Below are positions 56,084-64,000 of a stretch of DNA of 64,000 nucleotides, one piece after another. The position numbers were made by a program, and so were the translations under genes. Each line of letters begins with the position of its first letter. The stretch's first letter is position 1. The stretch covers positions 558,001 to 622,000 of the forward strand of contig JADKDU010000001.1 in NCBI GenBank assembly GCA_016714495.1, read 5' to 3'. The notes beneath the pieces were generated by a model, which saw only the letters and a program-made list of their open reading frames with translations, was not told the origin of the DNA and did no database searches. This DNA comes from Hyphomonadaceae bacterium. GTDB taxonomy: Bacteria; Pseudomonadota; Alphaproteobacteria; Caulobacterales; Hyphomonadaceae.

Positions 56084-56945
56084 CAGCGCCCGCCGCCTTG
56101 CTCGCCCGCAACTGGATCGGCCCAGCGATGATCCTCGGCGGCGCGATCGCGATCGGCTTTGCGCCGATCGGGTTGCGATTGTCCGATTTCGGTCCGCAGG
56201 CGACGGCGTTCTGGCGGTTCATGTTCGCGCTGCCGATGATCGCCGCGGTGATCTATGCGAGCGGGGTAAGCTTGGGCGACCTTCCGCGATGGCGCTCATC
56301 GCGGGAACGTTCTTTGGGCTCGACGTCGCCTTCTGGCATGCCTCGCTTCTGATGACCTCGGTCGCGAACGCGACCTTCCTAGTTAATCTCGGCAATGCAG
56401 CCGTCGGCTTCATCGCCTGGATCATGCTGCGCGAAAAGCCGACGAAGATCTGGCTGGTCGCCATGGCCGTCGCGCTGCTGGGCGCTTTCTTCCTGTCGCA
56501 GGGTGCAGCGGCCGGAAATCCGGGAGCTTTGGCTGGTGACATTCTCGCGCTGGTCGCTGCCGTGATGGTCGGCCTCTACCTGTTCTTCGCCAAGCTTGCG
56601 CGCCGGAAAGAGACCGCGATGCAGGTCCTGTTCTGGTCGACCGCCGCAACCCTCGTCGTGGCGGCGATCGCCTCCGGCGTGCGGAACGAGGCGCTCCTCC
56701 CCCCGCAGCCGGGCTGGCTTTTATGGCCGCTTGCCCTTGCGGTGGTCGCCCATGTGGTGGGACAGGGCCTGATCGTGGCGGGGGTGGGCCGAACGCCGGC
56801 GGCGGCGGGCGGGCTCCTGCTGCTGATCCAGCCCGTGACCGCGGCCCTGATCGCGTGGGCGCTATTTGGGGAAGCCCTCACCCAGGTGCAACTGGCCGGG
56901 TGCGCGCTGATCCTCTGTGGCGTATGGCTTGCAGGCCGGCGTTGA
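56080..56945 (+). pseudogene. DMT-superfamily (EamA) transporter, frameshifted
   Basis: The TTG at 56080 opens a frame giving the first two helices (GPAMILGGAIAIGFAPIGLRL, FWRFMFALPMIAAVIYA). At about 56284-56288 the reading moves to another frame: MALIAGTFFGLDVAFWHASLL continues with eight more helices to 56945, including LRIQPVTAALIAWALFGE-like EamA endings (LLLIQPVTAALIAWALFGE). Restoring one G at CCGCG joins the parts. As sequenced, the transporter is disrupted, or the base is an error. EamA proteins export metabolites; substrate unknown. Confidence 0.85.
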
Positions 56946-57017
56946 CGGGCAGGGCCCGCCCCGGTACCCCTTCGACCGGGATCAGGATTGCCGCAAGGCA
57001 ATGTCGGATAGTCAGTT

Positions 57018-57548
57018 ATGCCGGACCAGTTCGCGACGCGAAAAGGCGGCACGGTTCACGCCGTGTCCGTAGCTGCGTCTACAGACGTGCCTGCGGGCTC
57101 GCCCATGTCGCCGGACGCGTGCATTCTTCGCCATGTCGCGCGCGCCTCGCGGGCTGTCGTCGCGGCCTACGACCCTGCCCTCGCCCCGTTCGGGCTGACC
57201 GGGCACCAGTTCAACCTGATGATGACGCTCGGCAATATGGGACCGATGACCGTTGGCTCTTTGGCTGATACGCTGGGCATGGACGCCTCGGGCGTGCCGC
57301 GCGCGGTTCGGCCGCTGTCGGATGAAGGCTATATCGCCGTCGAGCGTGGCGAAGACCGCCGTCAGCGCGTGCTGAGCCTGACGCCGGCGGGCCGGTCGAA
57401 GCTCGACAAGGCGACGCCGGCGTGGACGCGTGTTCAGGCCGAGCTGGTCGATGCGATCGGGGCCAATCGCTGGGTCTCGCTGATGGGCGAGCTTCGCACC
57501 GTTCGCCGCGCCGCGACGGCCTGCACGTCGCGCAGGGCCAAGAGCTAG
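57018..57548 (+). CDS. MarR-family transcriptional regulator
   Basis: A 176-residue winged-helix regulator. LTGHQFNLMMTLGNMGPMTVGSLADTLGMD is the family core and GEDRRQRVLSLTPAGR the wing. The recognition helix includes ASGVPRAVRPLSDEGYI. The N-terminal 30 residues are not family-like, so a start at MSPDACILRH (about 57105) is an alternative. It is convergent with csaA, with a 4-base overlap of the ends. Target unknown. Confidence 0.85.
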   Translation: MPDQFATRKGGTVHAVSVAASTDVPAGSPMSPDACILRHVARASRAVVAAYDPALAPFGLTGHQFNLMMTLGNMGPMTVGSLADTLGMDASGVPRAVRPLSDEGYIAVERGEDRRQRVLSLTPAGRSKLDKATPAWTRVQAELVDAIGANRWVSLMGELRTVRRAATACTSRRAKS

Positions 57549-57889
57549 AAAAGCCGGCCGCCAACCGGGGTTGCAATATCCGGCGCGATCAGCACGACAG
57601 CGCCTTCTTCATCCGGCACGCCGAGGGTGAGCACTTCCGACATAAACTTGCCGATCTGGCGCGGCGGGAAATTCACCACCGCCAGCACGCGTTTGCCGAT
57701 GAGCTGGTCAGGCGAATAGTGCTTTACGATCTGAGCGGAGGATTTCTTCTCGCCGATCTCCGGCCCGAAATCGATGCGCAGCTTGATCGCCGGCTTGCGC
57801 GCTTCCGGGAAAGGCTCGGCGGCGACGATGACGCCGACGCGGATGTCAATTTTCAGGAAATCATCGAAGGTGATCTGCGGCGTGCTCAT
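57545..57889 (-). CDS. csaA: CsaA-type tRNA-binding/secretion chaperone
   Basis: A 114-residue OB-fold protein of the EMAP/CsaA group: FDDFLKIDIRVGVIVAAEPFPEARKPAIKLRIDFG and IGKRVLAVVNFPPRQIGKFMSEVLTLG are the conserved binding segments. CsaA has chaperone activity and can bind tRNA. The stop overlaps the MarR gene's end by four bases on the opposite strand. Confidence 0.93.
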   Translation of the reverse strand: MSTPQITFDDFLKIDIRVGVIVAAEPFPEARKPAIKLRIDFGPEIGEKKSSAQIVKHYSPDQLIGKRVLAVVNFPPRQIGKFMSEVLTLGVPDEEGAVVLIAPDIATPVGGRLF

Positions 57890-57942
57890 GCCCTGCGCCT
57901 ACGCTTCGGCCTGTGCCGCCGCAACTGTGCGGATCGTTGAGG

Positions 57943-58257
57943 TCAGCTATCGGCGTCGGGTGTGAGCGCCAGACGGACAAGCCATTCAACGCCGGCGCCT
58001 ACAAAGTAGACAAGCGCGGCACAGACGAGGATGGCGGCGGCCATGTCGAACGTTTTCTGGTAATTGGGCCGAGCGCCTATGATTTCCAGCGGCATAGAGA
58101 CGGGAAATGTGATGAGGAAAGACGCCATGCCGTTAAGGCTGATCCAGCCACCGCCCGAGGGGCTGGTGCGTTCGGTGAAGACGACCCAGACCGCCAACAA
58201 GATGTAGATGATCGCCAGAACTAGGCCGACCTTCGAGAGCGAGGCGAGCGAGGGCAT
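57943..58257 (-). CDS. Small membrane protein, third gene of GNAT operon
   Basis: A 104-residue protein with three hydrophobic helices: VGLVLAIIYILLAVWVVF, GMASFLITFPVSMPLEII and MAAAILVCAALVYFVGAGVEWLV. No family recognised. The start at 58257 lies two bases after the stop of the preceding gene; upstream in-frame reading overlaps that gene in another frame and is discarded. Confidence 0.7.
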   Translation of the reverse strand: MPSLASLSKVGLVLAIIYILLAVWVVFTERTSPSGGGWISLNGMASFLITFPVSMPLEIIGARPNYQKTFDMAAAILVCAALVYFVGAGVEWLVRLALTPDADS

Positions 58258-58259
58258 CT

Positions 58260-58544
58260 CTATTTCCACGTCATGGTGTAGGCCAGTTGCAAGCCGATCT
58301 GCGCATCGTGCGTCAGCCACGGATAGCGCGTTCGAAGCATGGCGAACATGGCTTCGAGCGCCTGTTCCAGGCTCGCCCTCGACCAGTCGACGGGCGTAGC
58401 GATGGCTTCCTGCACGATACGGCGGGCTTCCGTGTAGACGGCGGCGCCATGGGTTGAGTTGATTTCCGCCTGCCGGTCCAGCAGAAGCGAGGCGTTGATG
58501 TGGCCGCTGAACACCTTGCAGATGGCGGCCTGCTGCGGCGTCAT
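58260..58544 (-). CDS. Hypothetical protein, 94 residues
   Basis: A small soluble protein (MTPQQAAICKVFSGHINASLLLDRQ, LEAMFAMLRTRYPWLTHDAQIGL). No family recognised. It overlaps the GNAT gene by four bases (ATGA) and the next membrane-protein gene follows after two bases, so all three form a tight operon. Confidence 0.65.
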   Translation of the reverse strand: MTPQQAAICKVFSGHINASLLLDRQAEINSTHGAAVYTEARRIVQEAIATPVDWSRASLEQALEAMFAMLRTRYPWLTHDAQIGLQLAYTMTWK

Positions 58545-59131
58545 GAGGCGAAAGCCGCAAGACGCGCATCAAGGCCGTCACGCACCGCGGGCCATTCTTC
58601 ACGGATGACGCTGAACCAGGCGGTATCGCGTAGGCGGCCGTCGGGGCGGACCATGTGAGAGCGGTGGATGCCTTCAAACTTTGCGCCGAAGCGTTCCATC
58701 GCGTTGCACGAGCGTTGGTTGCGGGCGTCGGCCTTCAGCTCCATGCGGTTGAAGCCGAGCGATTCAAAGCCGTGGGCGAGCAGCATGCGCTTGCAGGACG
58801 GGTTCACCGGCCCGGCCCAGACGCGCTTGGCGTACCACGTCCAGCCGATCTCGGCCCGTTTGTGCGCGACGACGATGGCGAGAAAGCTGGTTGAACCGAC
58901 ATAGCTGCCGGACGCCTTGTCGAAGACGGCCCAGGTGAGGTCGGGAGTGTTCGTGATTTCGGTTAGGCGATGATCCATCCACGCGTCGAAATTCGTGTTG
59001 TCAAGATTGACGTTGGCGAAGCGCCATAGGTCGGGATCGTCGCCGGCTTCGCGCAGCGGTTCGCGATGGCGTTCCTCCAGCGGATCGAGCCTGACGAAGG
59101 CGTTTTCAAGGGGGACGGGCGAGAGGGTCAT
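58541..59131 (-). CDS. GNAT-family N-acetyltransferase (RimJ/RimL-like)
   Basis: A 196-residue acetyltransferase: VRLDPLEERHREPL at the start, GSTSFLAIVVAHKRAEIGWTWYAKRVW in the core, and LLAHGFESLGFNRMELKADARNQRSCNAMERFGAKFEGI, which holds the acetyl-CoA-binding loop. RimJ/RimL-like enzymes acetylate protein N-termini or small molecules; substrate unknown. First gene of a three-gene operon. Confidence 0.9.
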   Translation of the reverse strand: MTLSPVPLENAFVRLDPLEERHREPLREAGDDPDLWRFANVNLDNTNFDAWMDHRLTEITNTPDLTWAVFDKASGSYVGSTSFLAIVVAHKRAEIGWTWYAKRVWAGPVNPSCKRMLLAHGFESLGFNRMELKADARNQRSCNAMERFGAKFEGIHRSHMVRPDGRLRDTAWFSVIREEWPAVRDGLDARLAAFAS

Positions 59132-59738
59132 GCAGGCGGCTTATCGTGAGTGCGGGGCGTCGTCATGGGAGGGCCGCGGTATTTTTTGGGTCGGACATGC
59201 GGGTGCGTTCTCGCAGGCGGCTGCGGGGCGGCGACATCTGATTTCTGGAAATGGACCGGTGAAGGCGGTGCGCGCGCGGCCCCTCCGTCTTATGCGCAAG
59301 TGCGCAATCCACCCACCCCCACTGCTGCGGAGCGATGGCGGCAATCTGGACGTCGAACGAGGCGCGGTCGTTTGCCTCCACCAGTCGAAGACTGGAGCAG
59401 ATGGGTCGATGCAAAGCATCGAGACAGAGAGGGCTCAGGTTGCGCTCGCGAATCAAGCGCTCGGCGCGGAGGTGAGCGAGGCGCTCGTAGTCGTCGAAGC
59501 GGAGCACAAGCCGGCGGAAGCTGCGCCGGCAGGTCTCGGGCGTATGGCGGGAGCTTGTGGCGCCGAAGTTCGGCTCGAAGTCTCGGCTCTGGGAGCAGAC
59601 GCCGGCGATCTTTCAGGCGCGGAAATAGATCATCAGGTCAAGCCTGGCGTGAGCGTCGGCCATGGCTGGGCAAAGGGTCCAGAGGATGATCTGCGACAGC
59701 TCTTACATCCTCGCTACGCTCGGGAGAGGATGCCCGCC
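59132..59738. other. Gene-free region, possibly a decayed gene
   Basis: A 607-base stretch between the GNAT and ethylmalonyl-CoA mutase genes. On the minus strand, from about 59690 to 59163, a frame reads protein-like (YFRA-stop-KIAGVCSQSRDFEPN, RRLVLRFDDYERLAHLRAERL) but has an internal stop and no recognised homologue. Near its end a dyad ACATCCTC...GAGGATG lies at about 59706-59730. I see no reliable gene here. Confidence 0.35.
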
Positions 59739-61736
59739 CTATTCTGCCGCTGTCGTCAGTGTTTCTTCGACGACCTTGACCACGTCGCCCATGATCTGTG
59801 TGATCTTGTAGTCTTTCGGCGTGTAGACGCGGCGGACGCCCATTTGCTTCAGCGCCATCGCGTCTGCTTCGGGGATAATGCCGCCGACGACGACGGGGAT
59901 GTTGAGGCCCTTGGCGCGGAGGACGCCGAGGGTGTCTTTCACGAGATCGAGGTGGGAGCCGGAGAGGATCGACAGGCCGACGACGTGGGCATTTGAGTCG
60001 ATGGCTTGCTGGACGATCTCTTCGGGCGTGAAGCGGATGCCTTCGTAGATGACATTCATGCCGGCGGCGCGGGCGCGCGCCGCGATCTGTTCGGAGCCGT
60101 TCGAGTGGCCGTCGAGGCCGGGCTTGCCGACGACGTAGGTGAGGGTGCGGCCAAGCTTCTTCGAGACGCGTTCGACTTCGCTTTTGACCTTTTCGAGGTC
60201 TTCCTCTCCATCGGTCTGGATGATGACAGCGACGCCGGTGGGGCCGCGGTATTCACCGAAGGCTTCGCGCAGGGCGGCGCCCCACTCGCCCACCGTGACG
60301 CCAGCTTTGGCGGCAACGATGGAGGGCGGCATGATGTTGGCGCCACTGGCGGCAGCGGCGCGGAGGTCACAGAGCGCGTTGGCGACGGCGTCATCGCTGC
60401 GCTTGACGCGCCAGGCCTTCAGCTTGGCGATCTGGCGGTTTTCGGCGCCGTGATCCTGCGCCATGATCGAGCCGTCGCCGCCGGAGAGGGGCGAGGCTTC
60501 GGTGGTTTCGTAGCGGTTGACGCCGACGACGATCTGGCGGCCGGCCTCGATCTCTTTCAGGCGGGCGCGCTGGCTTTCGACGAGGGCGGTTTTCATGAAG
60601 TCGATATTGTCGATCGTGCCGCCGGACTGGTCGAGCTTCGCCAGCATGGCGCGGGCTTCGTCTTTCAGCGCTTCGGTCTTGGCCGTGACAACGTGCGAGC
60701 CATCGAAGAGGTCTTCGTATTCGAGCAGGTCGGTTTCGTAGGCGAGGATCTGCTGCAGGCGAAGCGACCATTGCTGGTCCCATGGGCGCGGCAGCCCGAG
60801 GGCTTCGTTCCAGGCGGGCAGTTGCAGCGCGCGGCAGCGGGCGCGTTTCGACAGCGTGACCGCGAGCGCTTCGATGAGGATGCGATAGACATTGTTCTCC
60901 GGCTGCGACTCGGTGAGGCCGAGCGAGTTCACCTGCACGCCATAGCGGAACATCAGCGCGCGCGTGTCGGTGACGCCATAGCGCTCGCGGCCGATCTCTT
61001 CCCAGAGGTCGACGAACGCGCGCATCTTGCACATCTCGGTGACGAAGCGGACGCCGGCGTTCACGAAGAAGGAGATGCGGGAGAAGACGGTGGTGAAGTC
61101 TTTCTCGGGCACCTGCCCTCCGGCTTTCACCGTGTCGAGCACGGCGCAGGCGGTGGCGAGGGCGAAGGCGAGTTCCTGTTCGGGCGTCGCGCCGGCTTCC
61201 TGCAGGTGATAGCTGCAGACGTTGAGCGGATTCCATTTCGGCGTTTCGGTGTAGCACCACGCCACCATGTCGCCGATCAGCCGCATCGAAGGCTTGGGCG
61301 GGAAGACGTAGGTGCCGCGCGACAGGTATTCCTTGATGATGTCGTTCTGGGTGGTGCCCTGCAGCTTCTTGCGGTCGCAGCCCTGCTCGTCCGCCAGCGC
61401 GACGTAGAGCGAGAGGAGATACGCGGCCGGCGCGTTAATGGTCATCGAGGTGTTCATCTCCTCGACGCGGATCTGATCGAAGAGCTGGCGCATGTCTCCC
61501 AGGTGACCGACGGGAACGCCGACCTTGCCGACCTCGCCCCGCGAGAGAATGTGGTCGGAATCGTACGCCGTCTGGGTCGGCAGGTCGAAGGCGATCGACA
61601 GGCCGGTCTGCCCCTTGGACAGGTTCTTCCGGTAGAGCTTATTCGACTCCTCGGCTGTGGAGTGTCCCGCATAGGTGCGGAAAATCCACGGCTTGTCCGG
61701 GTCGTGCTGGAACGGGGTCGAAGAACCTTCGGCCAT
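59739..61736 (-). CDS. ecm: Ethylmalonyl-CoA mutase
   Basis: An adenosylcobalamin-dependent mutase (665 residues) converting ethylmalonyl-CoA to methylsuccinyl-CoA, the step before mesaconyl-CoA formation in the ethylmalonyl-CoA pathway. The start at 61736 (MAEGSSTPFQHDPDKPW) is the family start; 113 upstream codons are not coding. Family features include RTYAGHSTAEESNKLYRKNL, AFDLPTQTAYDSDH, NVCSYHLQEAGATPEQELAF and, in the cobalamin-binding domain, GKPGLDGHSNGSEQIA with the DxHxxG motif. These resemble MeaA/Ecm rather than methylmalonyl-CoA mutase. Confidence 0.93.
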   Translation of the reverse strand: MAEGSSTPFQHDPDKPWIFRTYAGHSTAEESNKLYRKNLSKGQTGLSIAFDLPTQTAYDSDHILSRGEVGKVGVPVGHLGDMRQLFDQIRVEEMNTSMTINAPAAYLLSLYVALADEQGCDRKKLQGTTQNDIIKEYLSRGTYVFPPKPSMRLIGDMVAWCYTETPKWNPLNVCSYHLQEAGATPEQELAFALATACAVLDTVKAGGQVPEKDFTTVFSRISFFVNAGVRFVTEMCKMRAFVDLWEEIGRERYGVTDTRALMFRYGVQVNSLGLTESQPENNVYRILIEALAVTLSKRARCRALQLPAWNEALGLPRPWDQQWSLRLQQILAYETDLLEYEDLFDGSHVVTAKTEALKDEARAMLAKLDQSGGTIDNIDFMKTALVESQRARLKEIEAGRQIVVGVNRYETTEASPLSGGDGSIMAQDHGAENRQIAKLKAWRVKRSDDAVANALCDLRAAAASGANIMPPSIVAAKAGVTVGEWGAALREAFGEYRGPTGVAVIIQTDGEEDLEKVKSEVERVSKKLGRTLTYVVGKPGLDGHSNGSEQIAARARAAGMNVIYEGIRFTPEEIVQQAIDSNAHVVGLSILSGSHLDLVKDTLGVLRAKGLNIPVVVGGIIPEADAMALKQMGVRRVYTPKDYKITQIMGDVVKVVEETLTTAAE

Positions 61737-61848
61737 TTGTAGTCCTTGCTGCGATTGCGAAGGCACAAAACTGCAAACCGTGGGCCGAGGCAAGCGGGTG
61801 CGGCAAAGTCCTGCCCTGTGAGGCGCAAAGGCAATGATTTTTGCGCTC

Positions 61849-62301
61849 TCAGCCGGCGCGGAACACTTTCGGCTGGTTGAACAAAGGCGCTTGCATCGTC
61901 TGGGTTTGCCCGAGATGGGCGGCCTTGGCGCGGAGGGCGATGTCATGCTTGCCGCAATGCATGGCGGCGCGCCAAGCCTGCATGTGGGTGGGGACGTCTT
62001 CAGCGTTGAGCGGCGGGCGAAAATGCCAGCGCAGCAGGGTCTCGAATTCGCGGCGGTCGCGCAGTTTGGGCGCAACGAGGATCAGAGCGTGGGTGGCGCC
62101 GAGCGCCTTTGCCGCCGCAAGCTGGTGATGGCCAGCATAACGCTTCTACAGGCGCTGGGTCTGGCCGGCATAGTGGATGCTGAGGACGCCATCGGGCGCC
62201 TCGTGCGCCATGAGGTAGACGCACGGCAGGTCGAAGAAGCGCGTCTCGTTGAAATCAACGAACGCGAACTTCTCGCCGAGGATGTCGACCTGCCCCGTCA
62301 C
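61849..62301 (-). pseudogene. GIY-YIG-like protein gene with internal amber stop
   Basis: From a GTG at 62301 (GGGAG a few bases upstream) the frame reads TGQVDILGEKFAFVDFNETRF, CVYLMAHEAPDGVLSIHYAGQTQRL, then a TAG at 62146-62148, and continues in the same frame as KRYAGHHQLAAAKALGATHALILVAPKLRDRREFETLL, RPPLN and on to a TGA at 61849. The two halves together (150 codons) resemble a GIY-YIG-like domain (YAGQT...KRYAGHH...E-LL...PPLN), though not strongly. A single C-to-T change of a CAG codon would explain the stop. Truncation, suppression or an error are all possible. Confidence 0.6.
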
Positions 62302-62482
62302 CTGATCTCCCGAATCAGCCGAGCCTAGTTGTAGCCTCAGCCGTCGCGAAAGCGTCAACACGGGATGACCTAGCGGCGGCGTGATTCCAGCGCGCAAGCT
62401 TTCCGCGTCTGCTCTGGTACCATTGCATCCTCGCTTACAGTATTCTTATGATCGGTTGATCTGTGACCGGGGGGAACGGCGC

Positions 62483-63469
62483 ATGAGCTTGAAGACCATC
62501 GCACTGGGGTTGATCGCGTTTGCGGCCGCTCAAGCGGTGGACGCCCAGACGCCCGCGCAGCGGCCAAGCTCGTCGTCAAAGCCCGCGGCGCTGACGCCGC
62601 CCAAGGCCGGGCTCAAGCTAGTGCAGACCACGCCGGATGGCGCGCTGTCCTCTGCGTTTCTTGACGAGGCATCTCTCTTCGATCGGATGGAAGCGGACAA
62701 CACCAGGATCAAAGAGCTCTGGCTGCTTGAGGTCTTTCCCGTTGACCAGACCACCGCTGCGCCGCCTTGGTCGGCGGAGTGGACACGGCACGTGCTTGAC
62801 TGCACGCACATGAAGGACAGTCTCGTGCAGACGAATTTCCTCGACATGACCGGCAAGACGCTGCGTGTCAGTGAGACGCCGGGCGCCGAGGGGAAAGCGA
62901 TGTATGCGGGCACGGTCATGTCCGAGATGGCCAAGACGATCTGCAATCCGCGTTTCGGTTATACCGGACCGCGTCTCACCAGCCTCGACAAGGCGCTCAA
63001 GGATGGTCGCGCCAAGTCTGCGCCCGCATCGCTGGGGATCTCGAATTTGCAGGTGCTGGACTGGCGACTGGTCGGTGTGACCGACAAGGGCGCCACGGCG
63101 TGGGCCGATGCGAAAGCGCCGGCGCGGGACAAGTGGCCGCGAATTCACCTGATGATCCGCTATCGCGAGGACATTCCAAAAGACGGCTTTGGAGGAGCGA
63201 TGCGGCCGTTCCGCACGCGCACACTCACGCTCGATTTCGATTGCGCCGGGAAGACGTCGCGCATCGGCCAGACGCCGCGATACTGGACGGCCAATGGAGG
63301 CATCGCCGGCGTGGGCTATGTGGCGCTGGACATGCAGCCATTCGCGACCTTCCCCGAGGCAGATGGCGCGCTGAAGCAGGCGTGCACGACCAGCCCCGCA
63401 ACCGGCGAGATCTTTAGCGGCGCACCCGCGGCAACGCAGAACTGGTTGCAGTCGAAGCTCACGCCCTAG
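62483..63469 (+). CDS. Exported hypothetical protein
   Basis: A 328-residue protein with a signal peptide (MSLKTIALGLIAFAAAQAVDAQ) and a Ser/Lys/Pro-rich linker. No family recognised. Several cysteines (LDCTH, TICNP, FDCAG, QACTT) could form disulfides. It contains DNTRIKELWLLEVFP, HLMIRYREDIP and RTRTLTLDFDCAGKTSRI. The start at 62483 is chosen for the signal peptide and the GGGGGAACGG upstream. It is convergent with the aminotransferase gene (4-base gap). Confidence 0.7.
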   Translation: MSLKTIALGLIAFAAAQAVDAQTPAQRPSSSSKPAALTPPKAGLKLVQTTPDGALSSAFLDEASLFDRMEADNTRIKELWLLEVFPVDQTTAAPPWSAEWTRHVLDCTHMKDSLVQTNFLDMTGKTLRVSETPGAEGKAMYAGTVMSEMAKTICNPRFGYTGPRLTSLDKALKDGRAKSAPASLGISNLQVLDWRLVGVTDKGATAWADAKAPARDKWPRIHLMIRYREDIPKDGFGGAMRPFRTRTLTLDFDCAGKTSRIGQTPRYWTANGGIAGVGYVALDMQPFATFPEADGALKQACTTSPATGEIFSGAPAATQNWLQSKLTP

Positions 63470-63473
63470 AGTT

Positions 63474-64000
63474 CTACTCGTTCACCCACGGCGCGGCTTT
63501 CGACACATCGGCGCCGATGGCGGTGTAGTAGAGTTTCTGTACCCCGCGCGTCGTCGGGCCGGGCTTGCCGGAACCTAGCTTCACGCCGTCGATTTCGGTG
63601 ACGGGCGTGACGAGGCCGGTGGCGGCGGTGGTGAAGGCTTCCGTGGCGGTTTTTGCTTCTTCGAGCGTGAAACTGCGTTCGGTAATCTTGTGACCTTGCT
63701 GGCCGAGTGAATCAAAGAGCGCGTGGCGAGTGATGCCGGCGAGGATCATGTTGGATAGGGCGCGGGTGATGATCTCGCCGTCCTTCGTGACGATCCACGC
63801 GTTGGAGGATGCGCCTTCGGTGACGAAGCCGTCGGGGGCGACGAGCCAGGCGTCGTCGGCGCCGCGGGCTTTTGCTTCGGTCTTGGCGAGGGCCTGCGCG
63901 AGGAGGCCGACTGACTTGATGTCGCGCCGGGACCAGCGGATGTCGGGCACGCTGATGACGCGCGAGCCGTTGCGGGCGTGCGGCGTATCGATCAGGGCGC
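63474..64000 (-). CDS. Class IV aminotransferase (D-amino-acid or branched-chain), partial
   Basis: The C-terminal part of a PLP-dependent class IV aminotransferase; the gene continues beyond the right edge. Typical features: DIRWSRRDIKSVGLL, GFVTEGASSNAWIV, SNMILAGITRHALFD and TAATGLVTPVTEIDGVKLG. The pattern fits D-amino-acid transaminase, but branched-chain aminotransferases share it. The catalytic Lys would be expected near the first segment (DIK). Confidence 0.85.
   Translation of the reverse strand, partial: ALIDTPHARNGSRVISVPDIRWSRRDIKSVGLLAQALAKTEAKARGADDAWLVAPDGFVTEGASSNAWIVTKDGEIITRALSNMILAGITRHALFDSLGQQGHKITERSFTLEEAKTATEAFTTAATGLVTPVTEIDGVKLGSGKPGPTTRGVQKLYYTAIGADVSKAAPWVNE

Noticed and set aside
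59163..59690. DUF559-like endonuclease gene on the minus strand
   Set aside because: The LVLRFDDYE segment suggested it, but the rest of the domain is missing and there is an internal stop.
58995..59996. 333-residue plus-strand frame between GNAT and ethylmalonyl-CoA mutase
   Set aside because: Its two ends are antisense to the GNAT and mutase genes and the middle shows no family character; it is a by-product of GC-rich codon use.
60006..61742. 578-residue plus-strand frame
   Set aside because: Antisense shadow of the ethylmalonyl-CoA mutase gene with Gly/Asp-rich low-information sequence.

Overview
The window is GC-rich, densely packed bacterial chromosome. It carries the CcrM GANTC methyltransferase (with a CtrA-like half-site and a GANTC site just upstream), ethylmalonyl-CoA pathway enzymes, an alphaproteobacterial-type DnaG without most zinc ligands, a GluQRS and many lipoproteins. 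Together these point to an alphaproteobacterium, most likely Caulobacterales/Hyphomonadaceae; this is inferred from gene content only. No rRNA, tRNA, CRISPR array or prophage was recognised.

Layout. 1-11 kb: TPR lipoproteins, ETF-ubiquinone oxidoreductase, a family-4-like uracil-DNA glycosylase, exported MsrB, a PA0069-type radical SAM protein, a hydrolase, CcrM, a glycosyltransferase and a GST. 11-16 kb: a cytochrome P460-like gene with two compensating frameshifts, one isolated member of an uncharacterised exported protein family, probable (2S)-methylsuccinyl-CoA dehydrogenase and YciB. 16.2-23.3 kb: six tandem paralogues of that exported family, all on the minus strand. Four have recognisably duplicated leaders with a palindrome about 45 bases upstream of the start. 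They are followed by two exported methyltransferase-like lipoproteins and a DUF6438 lipoprotein. 25.8-31.7 kb: HIG1 protein, corrinoid adenosyltransferase, NADAR protein, a frameshifted serine hydrolase and etfBA. 31.8-32.9 kb: a decayed patatin gene and a coding remnant. 33-43 kb: small membrane proteins, an M20 peptidase, a HupE-like protein with a membrane-anchored partner, MltA, DUF72, YjbQ, a zinc metallopeptidase and a fatty acid desaturase. 43.1-43.9 kb: a truncated IS630 joined to the 5' end of a CHASE3 gene. 44-52 kb: rpoD, dnaG, a methyltransferase, NlpC/P60, MarR and a leucyl aminopeptidase. 52-64 kb: TPR and large lipoproteins, GluQRS, a frameshifted DMT transporter, CsaA, GNAT, ethylmalonyl-CoA mutase, a gene with an internal amber codon, and a partial class IV aminotransferase.

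How the genes fit together. Methylsuccinyl-CoA dehydrogenase would pass electrons to EtfAB, then to ETF-QO and ubiquinone. The corrinoid adenosyltransferase would supply the adenosylcobalamin needed by ethylmalonyl-CoA mutase. These genes are dispersed through the window but form one acetyl-CoA assimilation scheme. The least explained content is the exported-protein array with its repeated leaders and the neighbouring exported methyltransferase-like lipoproteins.

Several genes (P460, serine hydrolase, SAM methyltransferase, DMT transporter, possibly the rpoD 5' end) read well across single-base indels, some in homopolymer runs. Residual assembly errors are as likely as true gene decay for these.
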